Assembly: GCA_001579985.1 (NCBI GenBank)
Contig: LRSR01014238.1
Location: forward strand, 1 to 26,952
Origin: Hypsibius dujardini
Lineage: Eukaryota > Tardigrada > Eutardigrada > Parachela > Hypsibiidae
DNA length: 26,952 nt
Direction: 5' to 3'
Of this stretch, positions 7,242 through 16,461 are shown piece after piece. The notes below the pieces were generated by a model, which was not told where the DNA came from, ran no database searches, and saw nothing but the letters and a program-made list of their open reading frames with translations. Made by a program: the position numbers and the translations under genes. The first letter of the stretch is position 1. The number at the start of each line of letters is the position of its first letter.

Positions 7242-10043
7242 TTAATTTTTTTGCGTTCGTTGTCTCTCTAGACCGCGTAACAGAGAAGCTCTGCACAGAT
7301 TGCTGGTTGGAAGTGTTTTGTTGTTCAGGGATGCCATCAGCGGGTCCATCAGCCTGATCATCGTTTTTGGGTCAGTCGGATCGAACTACGAAAAAATGAT
7401 TTACATATACGAAAAAGAGTTTAAATTTACGTCATCCTAAAAAGAACGATGTGTGTGTCAATAGAAAGCGTTAGAAGAGTTCAGCTCACGTTTTCAATAA
7501 AATTGCTGACGGAGTAAAAGTCTTTCTGAGTGGCAGTTCTCTTGTCGGGAAGCCCCGATGAATTGTGCGGCAGCTGGATGATACCAGCACCATCTTCCTC
7601 GGCACTCTTGCATTTCTTTGATTCTTCAGCGCAGTGATCTTCGCGGAGATTCCATTTGCAGGGGAGAAGGAAGAGCTTGTCTGTGAAATTCAGTTAAACT
7701 GTCCCAACATTATTCCTACAACCAATTTTTTAATTCTGCCTAACAATTCATCCATTTAGTATTTAATAATTATAAAAACCCTTTTTCTTCCCATTTTTCC
7801 GATAATGTTCTGAGTTTCTGAAAATGAATGCCTATTGGGCTCCTTACAATGAATGTCATAAAGATCTATCCAGAAATTGGGAAGGACTTTCGAGAAGATG
7901 ACGGCAGTTATGCATTTGTGGTAGATACTCACTTTAGGAATTATAGTATCATGATATAAATGTCTGTTTATAAACGTCGACCCATTTTGTGCTCTTGTCT
8001 TTTGTCAATTTACAAAATAGTCTTACGTAATTTTTATATAATCTATGAGACTGTGTGTTTTTTGAACCATTTAAACAGAAATTTTAAAGGTGTTGAGGAA
8101 TGGGGAGATTTTAGTTTTTTATTTTCACTTGCCAGTCTAATAAATTCAAACTTTGTTTGTCAATCTAGAAATCTACCGAAAGGACACAGGCGTACCACAA
8201 TAAACATGTGCTTCTACCTGGATTGAGGTAAAAGTATTGATTCAAGGCAGTTGAGGGCAACAGCTGTGTCTGGTTGGTCGCGCCGTTCTGAACTTTCAGC
8301 AATGCCTCGGTAAAGCCTTCGTTTCTTAATCGCGTTAAGTTCATAAGAATAACTCCCGGATGGATTTCTGAAAATTTTCACAATTCTGGTAAGTTTTGAT
8401 CGTTGCTTTTTTTTGGAAACAATTATACATATACAGCTGTGTTTGCAACAGCTTCCGGCGGTAAGTCGGACCACCCTCTTTTGGTGTTAACATAGACCAC
8501 CCTATTGTATTAGTGAATTCCCACAAACCATGAGCAGCAAAATCGATTGCTTGATTTTTCCAACGGCTCAGTTGAATATTCTTTCTATTGATTGATTGAT
8601 TGAAAACGGCACCTTCTCAACTTGTTATTCAACGGAAAGGCACGGGGATTTTTTTGATGCACGGTGGAGGGAAGACCCACCGAGAAATCGGCGGTTATTT
8701 TGGCTACGGTGAGAATCGGTTCCGAAAAGTGATGGACCGGCACGACCACAACGGCATTCCTCTAAAGGAGCCCTGACTTTCCGTGGAGGTTGAGGAGGTG
8801 CCGTTCTCAATCAAACAATCAATAGATAGAATATTCAACTGAGCCGTTGGAAAAATCAAGCGATCAATTTTGCCGCTCATGGTTTGTGGGAATTCACTAA
8901 TACAATAGGGTGGTCTATGTTTACACCAAAAGAGGGTGGTCCGACTTACAGTCGAAAGCTGTTGCAAACACAACTGTGTATCATATATATTTTACCAAAT
9001 GGCGGAGCAAAAGCTCGGCGTGACCAGGAATTGTACCATCCGAAAGACGCTAACTCGCGTTGCAAGGCCACCCCAATGACTTGCTTGCTATTCATTTTGC
9101 TGAATTGTGACCACAGCTCCTGAACTGAGCCAAGCATTAGAGCGTTTGGCTCCAAAACAATGGCTCCCTGTGAGTCCGGCAAGATCACCTTCAATAAAAA
9201 ACACATAATTGATCTTTAAACAGTTTGAAAAAAAATACCTAATCTCCCGATCTCAAGGGACACTTTTTTGCCCTACCAGTTAATTTGATCCACCCATGAT
9301 CTTATCTATTCATCACCGTTTGCTATTGTTTACCTACAATCAATCAATCAATCAATCAATCAATCGATCAACTGATTAAATGTGTGCTTCAAGAAATTCC
9401 GCTTAATCAGTCAATCAATCGCTGCCAAGTTGCTCTTAAATTTCAACCAACCACGACACAGTGAATGCGATCGAACAGTCAACCGATGATTGGAGGGGGT
9501 GGGGCTTAAGTGCCCCTTGAGATCGGGAGATTACGGTAAAAAATTACAGAGCGGTGTGCTAACCGGTAAAAAGGCAGTCAAGTCCGGACCACACGCTTCA
9601 GTCCCGGTGCGATTTTTCGGCAGTTTCTGATGATCCAAACTTTTTAAAGCAGGATCGACCAGTCGAAGGGTAAGATACTTTTCGATGAAAGCAAGAGAGG
9701 ACGTCAGCTTTCTAAATTCTCGTTCCGTCCGATTCCAATTCACCAACTCGGTGAAGAGATAAACGGTCACGTGATTTTTCGGCTCGCTAGCAAGAAAAAT
9801 TGACTTGACGAGGTTCATCGCGTCGGGCAATCGGTCCGCGCATCCTGGAAGCACAATTTCAATGGGAGATTGTCGAGGAGTCTCGGCTTGATTAGGCGAT
9901 TTAACGATCAAGGAAGAGGAGACGTGGTAGTAGACGACAGTGACAGTGCTGGAGAATAACTGAGGAAAGAGAAAAGTCCAGACAGTCAACAGACACAGGC
10001 AGATGATGTAGACCTCTAAACGACCTAACGCCGGCTTGCTCAT
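7242..10043 (-). CDS. GT8 glycosyltransferase-like protein of the glucoside xylosyltransferase (GXYLT) type, 385 aa, probable pseudoenzyme
   Basis: Exons, in transcript order, are 10043-9564, 9188-8996, 8367-8218, 7680-7490 and 7385-7242. All introns are GT-AG, phases 0, 1, 1, 0. It is a type II membrane protein: a short N-tail, one anchor near residues 11-30, then the luminal domain. Family features in order are IEIVLPGCADRL (61-72), ACGPDLTAFLP before the nucleotide-binding region (150-160), GWYN (210-213), GVILMNLTRLR (229-239) and CKWNLREDHC (282-291). GXYLT enzymes add xylose to O-glucose on EGF repeats, such as those of Notch, in the ER/Golgi. Here the metal-binding DxD position reads E173-P-N, the later GDQD position reads PSTA (262-265), and the C-terminal H-x-N-x-G region reads HNSSG (313-317). 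I therefore infer loss of catalysis. The reading frame and all splice sites are intact, so this is not a simple pseudogene. Introns 1 and 2 are filled by transposons. Confidence 0.85.
8434..8980. mobile_element. foldback MITE, ~547 bp, ~190-bp inverted arms, inside an intron
   Basis: The left arm (about 8434-8620) and right arm (about 8790-8980) are inverted copies at roughly 90% identity. Shared blocks include TGTGTTTGCAACAGCTT, GGACCACCCTCTTTTGGTGT, CACCCTATTGTATTAGTGAA and GGCTCAGTTGAATATTCT. The left end is preceded by TA; the matching right-hand TA is offset by two bases. The centre (8621-8789) has no recognised coding content. It occupies most of intron 2 (8368-8995) of the glycosyltransferase-like gene and comes within about 15 bp of the exon 2 donor. 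Confidence 0.9.
9236..9538. mobile_element. TA-flanked MITE, 299 bp, filling an intron
   Basis: The terminal inverted repeats share TAATCTCCCGATCTCAAGGG, with TA on both sides (9236-9237 and 9537-9538). The core carries six or seven CAAT units (9339-9366) and a second CAATCAATC near 9413. No ORF is encoded. The element lies inside intron 1 (9189-9563). Subtracting it and one TA leaves a 74-bp intron, the size typical of this window. Confidence 0.9.
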
Positions 10044-10336
10044 TCCAGCAGAATCACAAGTTAAAAACAGTAAAAGAATATCTGTTTGATGGAGGAATTT
10101 TTGTCGAACAAAATAAAAGTGTCGAGTGTGAATTTTTAGTTGTGCGAGATTGAAACCACCCGAACGCAGCTTTTATTTTATTGCCAGCGTACTTTTGTGC
10201 TATCAAATATTTGGATTACCTGTACAGAGTCCTGATAAGACTCCGCATGGTCGATCTTGGGTAAACAGTGCGAAACGTGGTGTCTGCCTTGCTGAACAAA
10301 ATGCAGCTCAAAACTTCTCCCCCTTTGCTATGGTCA

Positions 10337-10413
10337 CATCCGAGGTTCGATCTCAATGTGATTCCCATCTGAGGTTCGATCTCAATGTGATTCACATCCG
10401 AGGTTCGATGTCG
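10337..10413. repeat. 29-bp tandem repeat, ~2.6 copies
   Basis: The segment CATCCGAGGTTCGAT recurs with GAGGTTCGAT starting at 10342, 10371 and 10400, a constant 29-bp period. The first two copies continue into CTCAATGTGATTC, and the third breaks off. There are no unique spacers, so it is a plain tandem repeat. Confidence 0.85.
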
Positions 10414-10663
10414 AATTCGCTGCATCGCGTTCTCTCGCAATCCTTTCTTATCCTTTCCTTGATATAAAATATATTTCATCAGCAAGGCTAAAAAAAATTT
10501 TAAAAAAATATTAATTAATTTTTTAATTTTTTAAATTTTTTAAAACCTTTTTTTGGCAAAATTTCAAAGTTCGGAAAACAAGGGAAAATTCCATTTTCTC
10601 TGATACTCACTGTAAAAACCATTGGAAAATGTCCATTTTCAAGGTTTTGTGCCGCTTTCTGTC

Positions 10664-10851
10664 TCCAAATTCAATAAAAAATTGACAGAAATTCACAGAA
10701 TTATTTTTGGAGGTCAGAGGGCGGAGCTATGGGTCATTTCTGGAATGTCACTCGGAAGTTTTCGGTCTGAGGAGAAACGTACCCATAGCCCCGCCCCTTG
10801 ATATCTAAAAAAGATTCTGTTAATGCTCATCGATTTCAAATTAAATTTGGA
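10664..10851. mobile_element. MITE-like element, GGGGCGGAGC family, best-preserved copy 3
   Basis: The left arm starts TCCAAATTCAATAAAAAATT and contains GGGCGGAGCTATGGGT. The right arm contains ACCCATAGCCCCGCCCCTTG and ends AAATTAAATTTGGA, so the element is an inverted repeat of about 188 bp. Outside it, TCACTGTAAAAA (about 10608-10619) and TTTTTCACAGTGA (about 10878-10890) are also inverted copies, so the full element may be about 280 bp. No ORF of note lies inside. Confidence 0.75.
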
Positions 10852-11639
10852 GAAGAAAGTTTCAAAAAAAATTTCAAAATTTTTCACAGTGAAAATGAGG
10901 AGAAATGAAATCTTCATATATTCCTGACTTTAGAATTCTGTCAAAAATAAGATCTTTGAGTCGTGCCAATGAAATAAATTTGGATATTAGGAGGATGGAC
11001 ATCAGATCCTGTTTCTGGCATCAGATTCTGTTCATCCCCCTTTCCCATTCAAACATGTTAAATTTTTAAAACGAAAGATCACTCCGGTTACTGAATATAA
11101 AAATTTTGCGCCTTGTGGCGAAAACTGAAATTTTTTCTTATTTTTATTTATTTACCATTCATTACGATTGATGAAAATACAATATGAATTTACGGGGTCT
11201 GTTAAGAAAATGTTGTTTTAAATTTAGAAGAGTTGAGAAAAACGGCACAAAAGTTGACGGAAAATCTGACGTCAGAGCCCTGGGGAATTTCCCAATTCTC
11301 AACAGCGTCCCTAAGTCGTAAAAATGTGCTGTGTCATCGTTCATTAATCAAAAATATCATTTGAGAAAATGTCAACGGATTTACATTCCATAAGAGTCAT
11401 TGCATGTCTGTTAGTTTAGATAAATTAATTAAGTGAAAGAACAAAAGAGCGAATTAACCACGCGCTCGTTTCGGCGCCTCCGAGTCGCGACAAAAAAAAC
11501 ACGCGGTTACATGGCGGCATGTAGCTCCACATATTTATTTATAAGACACCACACGCAGACAGTCAGACCCAAAATGTCTGAAACCATATAAGACCTCTTT
11601 ATTTAGTCGCTCTTTTTGCGGTATTGGTCATCGCGGTGT

Positions 11640-11652
11640 AGCTGAGTCAGCT
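11640..11652. promoter_or_regulatory. perfect 13-bp palindrome resembling a Maf/AP-1 recognition element
   Basis: AGCTGAGTCAGCT is a perfect palindrome with the GCTGAGTCAGC core typical of T-MARE (Maf/Nrf) sites. It lies three bases outside the left end of the element at 11656-12170 and about 940 bp upstream of the hormone start codon. A single site like this can arise by chance. Confidence 0.3.
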
Positions 11653-11655
11653 GAA

Positions 11656-12170
11656 TACACACACGGCCACAATACTAGGCGTCCCGATTTAAAGCCATTT
11701 TTTAATCGACGCCTAGCAAAATTGGGTGGTCCAAGTTTGAACCACCTTTTGGCTGATGTGTACAGTCGCTTTCGATGCTCCATTGATTTATTGATGGAGC
11801 TAAAAAATATGTCTCACTGTTTCCTTGCTTGATTTGGATTATTTTCATTTGAAATTTAGTTTTCCACCAAGACATGGGAAACTCATAAAACTTCATTAAA
11901 TATTGAATTTTTATTCCATTATTAATTATTAATTAAGAAATCACGCAATGGCACGCGATGGCTCAAACTTAGACCGTCCTCTTTTCTGGGCTCGGACAAC
12001 AAGATGTCTTTTAATCGAGCGGCCCGGACACTGTAAGGATTGACAGGTTGAGAGCTCTTTCTTGATTCGGCGGGTGATGGTGCATGGTTGTTCTTTGTTG
12101 GTGGAGCGATTTGTCTGGTTAATTCCGATAACGAACGAGACTCTAGCCTAGTATTTTGGCCGTGTGTGTA
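11656..12170. mobile_element. TA-flanked mariner-like non-autonomous element, ~515 bp
   Basis: The 25-bp ends match 24 of 25 in inverted orientation (TACACACACGGCC then A/C, AATACTAGGC). TA lies at both outer boundaries, so the element proper would run from CACACACGGCC at 11658 to 12168. Inside is a hairpin with GGTGGT/ACCACC arms near 11726-11747. An inverted, diverged relative of that motif sits at about 11948-11971. No transposase was seen. Confidence 0.75.
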
Positions 12171-12469
12171 TATATCCCCAGTAACGTCTTAACTTCATGT
12201 AAATGCACCAGGGTGCCAACGACGGTGTGTACGCTCGGTACGGCGACGGATGAGTCACGTTGAAAGTCACAAACGCCCGCCGGGCAGACGCGTCGCCGCC
12301 TCACCGTCGAAGAATGCGCAGACTGGCGTCACGTTGTGTCACCGACCAGGCTCAACCTCCGGTTGAGTCAAACACGCCACCTCTTAATCACCCTCAGAAC
12401 AAGCGGAGTAATTAGAGGCAGAAGTACATTTTTTACCCCTTCACATCCTGCTTGCAGCTGGAATTTTTG

Positions 12470-12477
12470 TATAATTT
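12470..12477 (+). promoter_or_regulatory. possible TATA-like box for the hormone gene
   Basis: TATAATTT lies about 116 bp upstream of the first ATG of the eclosion-hormone-like gene. Position and strand fit a core promoter, but the surroundings are AT-rich and the match is imperfect. Confidence 0.25.
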
Positions 12478-12592
12478 TGCTGCGCTTCATTGGATCTCGC
12501 TTTCGGATATCTTGAGTAGTAGAAAAAGACCGCCAGCGATTGTTTTTCCGCACGTTTTTTGACCTGAAATTAAACTTATTGTAACGTTGAAG

Positions 12593-13058
12593 ATGCCTGC
12601 CATGATGAATCTTCGGTGCTTTTTAACTAAATTACAAGGCGAAAGTTTGTTCATTTTCGTGCTGGTTCTGTTGATGACGGAAAAGACTTTTGTAAGGGCG
12701 TCACCGTTGGTGGCGTTAACCGCGTCGGACAAACTGGACACCCTGGAAGATAACATCGCTTTATGTGTCGGTAAGTAGTTTAATTAAATCCGAATTAAAT
12801 TTACGATTATTTTGATTGGTAATTTCAGTTGCCTGCGCGCGGTGTCACGATACTCTCGGGACGGTTTTTAATCATATAAAGTGCACGTGAGTATTCTTGT
12901 CTCCCTAAAAACATATTTAATATTCATCTATTCAATGATTTTTTGTTAATTTTAGGAGGCAATGTGTGAGACATCACGGGGATCTCATACCGGATTGTCA
13001 TAGCGCCAAGACCGTGCGGCAATATCTTCGGCGAGAATTTCTGGAGAAATATCTCTGA
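12593..13058 (+). CDS. eclosion-hormone-like neuropeptide precursor, 112 aa, three exons
   Basis: Exons are 12593-12770, 12829-12886 and 12956-13058, joined by short GT-AG introns of 58 and 69 bp with phases 1 and 2. Three in-frame ATGs (12593, 12602, 12605) open the frame, and I use the first. A hydrophobic signal core covers residues 18-29, with likely cleavage near 36. The mature part has six cysteines (C58, C62, C65, C78, C82, C93) with gaps 3-2-12-3-10. This is the spacing I know from insect eclosion hormones, together with the conserved LxPxC-type segment (here GDLIPDC) and a final FLEKYL like the family's FLNKL. Eclosion hormone is a secreted peptide that triggers ecdysis behaviour through a membrane guanylyl cyclase in insects. 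An RR pair at 104-105 could be a processing site or just part of the C-terminal helix. I found no other recognisable peptide in the precursor. Confidence 0.88.
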
Positions 13059-13509
13059 CCTCGTTTTTCCCGGCTCCGCGTTGACGGGCGACACATTCCG
13101 AATGGCAGTTCGATCCGAAATGCTGTTCGCAAGCAGACCAAAGAAAATACTCGTACTGTTTCGCATAAATCGCCATCTACTTCGATTAAACTTTGCATAG
13201 AGTAGAATAGAAATGTAAATTTACTTTGCCCTTCGCCGTTTTCGAAGGGAGCCTGAGCATTACATCATTTCGGCCTGTTATGTCGAGAATAATGAAACGC
13301 GTCAAAATGCCGATGAGACAGTTGTCAACTCATTTCCATTTGCCCGTCCGCCCGACGTTGTCTTGGTACGTCCGCCGGTCCCCAGTTTAGCTTTTGATTA
13401 GGTACCTTGGCTGCCTTTCTGCCATTTTGTCCACTCTTTCTACTCGATCGGTTTCGAACGTACCCTCGCTCATACGCCAGTCACTTTATTCATCTGTCTG
13501 TTCGTTGAG

Positions 13510-13870
13510 TCATCATTCCTCCGTTCGCCCGTCCGTCCGCTCGCCCGTCCGTCTGTCCGTCAGTCCGTCCGTCTGTCCGTCCGTCCATCCGTCCGCCCGT
13601 CCGTTCGTCCGTTCTTCCGTTCGTCCGTTCCATCCGCCCGTTCGTTCTTCCGTTCTTCCATCCTTTGTCCGTCGGTTCTTCCGTCCGTCGGTCCGTCGGT
13701 CCGTTAGTCCTTTCTTTCTCTCCGTTCGTCCATCCGTCACCTTCTATGTGCTTTTGTACGTCCGTTCCGTCCGTTGCTGTTTCCATCTGTTTCCGTCGCT
13801 CCGTCTTTGTCCTTCAGTCTTCATCTGCCACCATCTGCTGCCGTTCATCCATCCGTCCGTCTCTGTTAGT
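13510..13870. repeat. degenerate TCCG/TCTG tetranucleotide array
   Basis: Some 360 bp of TCCG, TCTG, CCCG and TTCG words, with a strong 4-base period. Both strands are open over most of it because the words form no stop codons, giving false Ser/Pro/Arg-rich and Thr/Asp/Gly-rich ORFs. Confidence 0.9.
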
Positions 13871-14265
13871 CAGCCGTCCGTTTACGCAGTCTGCAACCTT
13901 TCCTCCATGCCTTCAGCCGTGCAAACAACCGATTTTCATTTGGTTCACACACCTATGAAACTGCTTATGTTCACACATAGTTCATGAGTCCGTCCACGCA
14001 TGGGTTGTGCACTCTTCGAGCTTACTTACTATGTGTTCCACGGTAGTGTACATTTTCAGATAAGAAGACACAATGTAATGTGGCCCAATGTAAAAGTCTC
14101 CGGCTGGGTTGTCAAATGCGGCTTGGCATGAGGGTGGTAGACCATTTCACAGAAAGTTGAACAGGAACTGAAAAGGGGTTAGGCCGAGAGCGCACAGCTC
14201 AACCGATTGCTGGCTGACCGTGCAAGCACAGTAGACAGTTGCAGGTTTGTGCCAAAGGTATAACC

Positions 14266-14580
14266 AAAGGGTCCGAACGGAGAGTCCGAAAGATGAATTC
14301 TACCGAAGGTTTTGATCGAAAAGTTCGTAAGAAGGGTCCGCCCGAAGGGTCTGATCGAAGGGTCCAGCCATGGATCCGACTATGGGTTCGACCATGGGTC
14401 CGACCACGGGTCCAACCACGGGTCCAACCATGGGTCCTATTGAAGGGTCCAACCATGGGTCCAACCACGGGTCCGACCATGGGTCCTATTGAAGGTTCCA
14501 ACCACGGGTCCGACCATGGGTCCTATTGAAGGGTCCAACCGAATTGTCCGATGTAGGGTCGGACTGAAAGGTTCGACCGA
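14266..14580. repeat. 15-bp GGGTCC minisatellite with higher-order units
   Basis: The 15-bp word GGGTCCGACCATGGG and variants (AACCACGGG, CCTATTGAA) recur. The clearest part is 14360-14545, with more degenerate copies before it. The interruption CCTATTGAAGG recurs three times at roughly 40-55-bp spacing, so a longer unit has been re-amplified. Confidence 0.85.
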
Positions 14581-16461
14581 GACAGGGATGGTTCAATGGA
14601 ATAAAGAACGGTTGGTGGAGCGCCGGCCTTAACAGTTTGCAGTCCGAAGAGATATGAGGATTGAAAAGAGTGGGAGAACGAATAAGTGAAGAATTAAATG
14701 ACGATTTGGCGCCAGAGGTTCGACGACCATTGGTGCTCAAACTGAGGCGATCAATCGAACAGCACGCGGATGAGATGCTCCGAGTCAGAACGCTGAGGCT
14801 CCACGCTGAGGCTCCATAATATCATCCATCTCCGTCGAACCTACACGATCTGACAGTTTCGTATCGTACCGAACGCAACGTTCACTCTGGAAAAACGTGC
14901 TCATCCCTGCGGCACTTTTGCACGGAGAACGACGGGTTCATTGCGCCCGCCTGCCTGTCACACGTGTGAGTGCCTCAAATTACGGTAAATCTGTGAGTGA
15001 CTTAGGGGCAAACGTTAATTTATGCATTCACGGTGAGGAGCTTAGCTGTTTTTGATGTTGGGGCCAGCGAGACGACAGGTCGCAGCGGGCTCACATTACA
15101 AACACGACTGAGAAATTTTGTGCTTTCTCACGTCGATATTAATCCGGAAGTGGCAGTCTGACGATGGGAAGGACAATGGCAACTAGACAGCTGTCACTGT
15201 TGTCACGGTGAACTTTGCACTGCCGACCACACAGTGACATAGATCCCTTGTACAGTTGCCGAAGCTGCTGACAGCGCGACATGACGATTTAGAATTTGAA
15301 AAAAGGGTATTTCAATATTCGATGACTTTAAGTTGCGTAAATTTCAACTATGAAGCAGACTCTTTGTAAATGAAGATTCGCGCAAAATGTTAAACAAATT
15401 ACAGCACACATAACTGTATAGAAAACTACTTATCGTTTCGGTCATCCATGTTTTAACACCTTCTGTTGTTAAAAGTGGGGGGGGGGGAAACGACGGTATA
15501 CAATTCACAAAACTGCTTGTTTTGCCCATCCAAATTTCTGTTTCCGTGTCGTTCTAAAACAGGTTTAAAGGACAGATAAAATTAGAACGGTGCCTTCAGG
15601 AAAAGGGGGCACCCTTGCTCGCTGTAAACTATGTTAAAAAACCAATAGAAACGTAGCAAGAGGATCACTTTATCTAATGGGCATAATTGAACATACTTAG
15701 AGTAAACAAGAAGAACCGCCTACCATGTGTGCTTTCTGTCATGGGTGAACGCCCTGACCGTGAGACACAATTTGCGAAAATGAGTTATTACTCTGTCAAT
15801 TACAAGTTTTGGTAATTAAGTACAGAGGCAGAGGCCCTCTACTTCCAATACCTCTAACACAGTACCTCAATGCAGTACCTGTGATACCTCTAGTACATGC
15901 ACCTCGCAATGCAATACCTGTAATACCACATGGTGTACATGTACCATGTACCGGTACCTCAATGAGAGTATGCAGTGCCACGACTGATCAACGATACGAC
16001 ATCTCACTCGATACACAAACACACAGTGCGTTGATACAGCCATTGTTGCGACTGCTCACTACAAATTAATCACCCAAAATATTGTTAATCTTCATCGATG
16101 GACCGGAAGGCATAAACGTGCACGGAAACACGGAACCATGAGGCAACACGCGAGGTGAGGGGCGATGGCCCCCCATTTTGCCGTCGTAGAGGCAATTAAT
16201 AATGTTATTCATTCAGCGGCAGTCAGCGATACGTGTGTTGAGGTTTTCCGTAAGTGAACCGGGGGCTGATGCCGGAATGTTCGCGCTTTTAACGCCATTG
16301 GTCATCGTTCCGGAAAGCGGCGTTTATACTTAAGCGGATTCGGAGGGTTATTTGCGTTGTGCGACTAGATACGTTCGTCCGTATCTCTTTACCAATTTTT
16401 ATTTATTATTCTTTCACCATCAATTCGGATTACAACTTTCTTGGATTAACACATCTCATCC

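Larger units (their letters stand above)
10044..12592. other. intergenic between divergently transcribed genes
   Basis: The left end is the 5' flank of the minus-strand gene starting at 10043, and the right end is the 5' flank of the plus-strand hormone gene starting at 12593. It contains a 29-bp repeat, a GGGGCGGAGC-family element and a mariner-like element, listed separately. The segment 10490-10560 is a T/A-rich tract of little complexity. A GC-richer stretch at 12190-12360 has TGAGTCA at 12251-12257 and TTGAGTCA at 12363-12370. Those bZIP-like sites could be regulatory, but nothing proves it. Confidence 0.45.
13059..16461. other. long gene-free stretch dominated by low-complexity arrays
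   Basis: Two degenerate arrays (13510-13870 and 14266-14580) and an 11-base G run (15477-15487) are present. A 53-codon open segment from about 14660 to 14818 ends in TAA and has a charged, helix-like composition but no start or recognisable family. A region of repeated GTACCT/AATACCT words lies at 15840-15960, with a near-palindrome around ACATGGTGTACATGTACC. TTTATACT at 16323-16330 is a weak TATA-like site for the mucin gene. No gene is supported. Confidence 0.45.

Noticed and set aside
6730-7245. 171-codon plus-strand ORF through the CAGA tract
   Set aside because: Openness at the start comes from the microsatellite. The rest shows no family resemblance and overlaps the 3' flank of the minus-strand gene.
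8625-9123. Short ORFs within 8625-9123 on both strands
   Set aside because: They are read through the foldback element arms and loop, or antisense to exon 2 of the glycosyltransferase-like gene. None resembles a transposase.
10342-10352. tRNA B-box-like GGTTCGATCTC
   Set aside because: No A box, acceptor stem or cloverleaf can be drawn. I found no tRNA or rRNA gene anywhere in the window.
10337-10413. 29-bp repeats as a CRISPR-like array
   Set aside because: The copies abut without spacers, and the window is clearly eukaryotic.
10150-10467. 105-codon ORF with a hydrophobic N-terminus
   Set aside because: It begins with TTG, not ATG. The C-terminal part is the 29-bp repeat, and no splice-supported extension was found.
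13394-13987. 197-codon Ser/Pro/Arg/Val-rich ORF and its antisense partners
   Set aside because: Pure product of the TCCG array; several frames on both strands are open at once.
14199-14529. GPTMGPTTG-type ORFs on both strands, superficially collagen-like
   Set aside because: The period is five residues, not Gly-X-Y, and it derives from the 15-bp minisatellite. No start context or exon structure.
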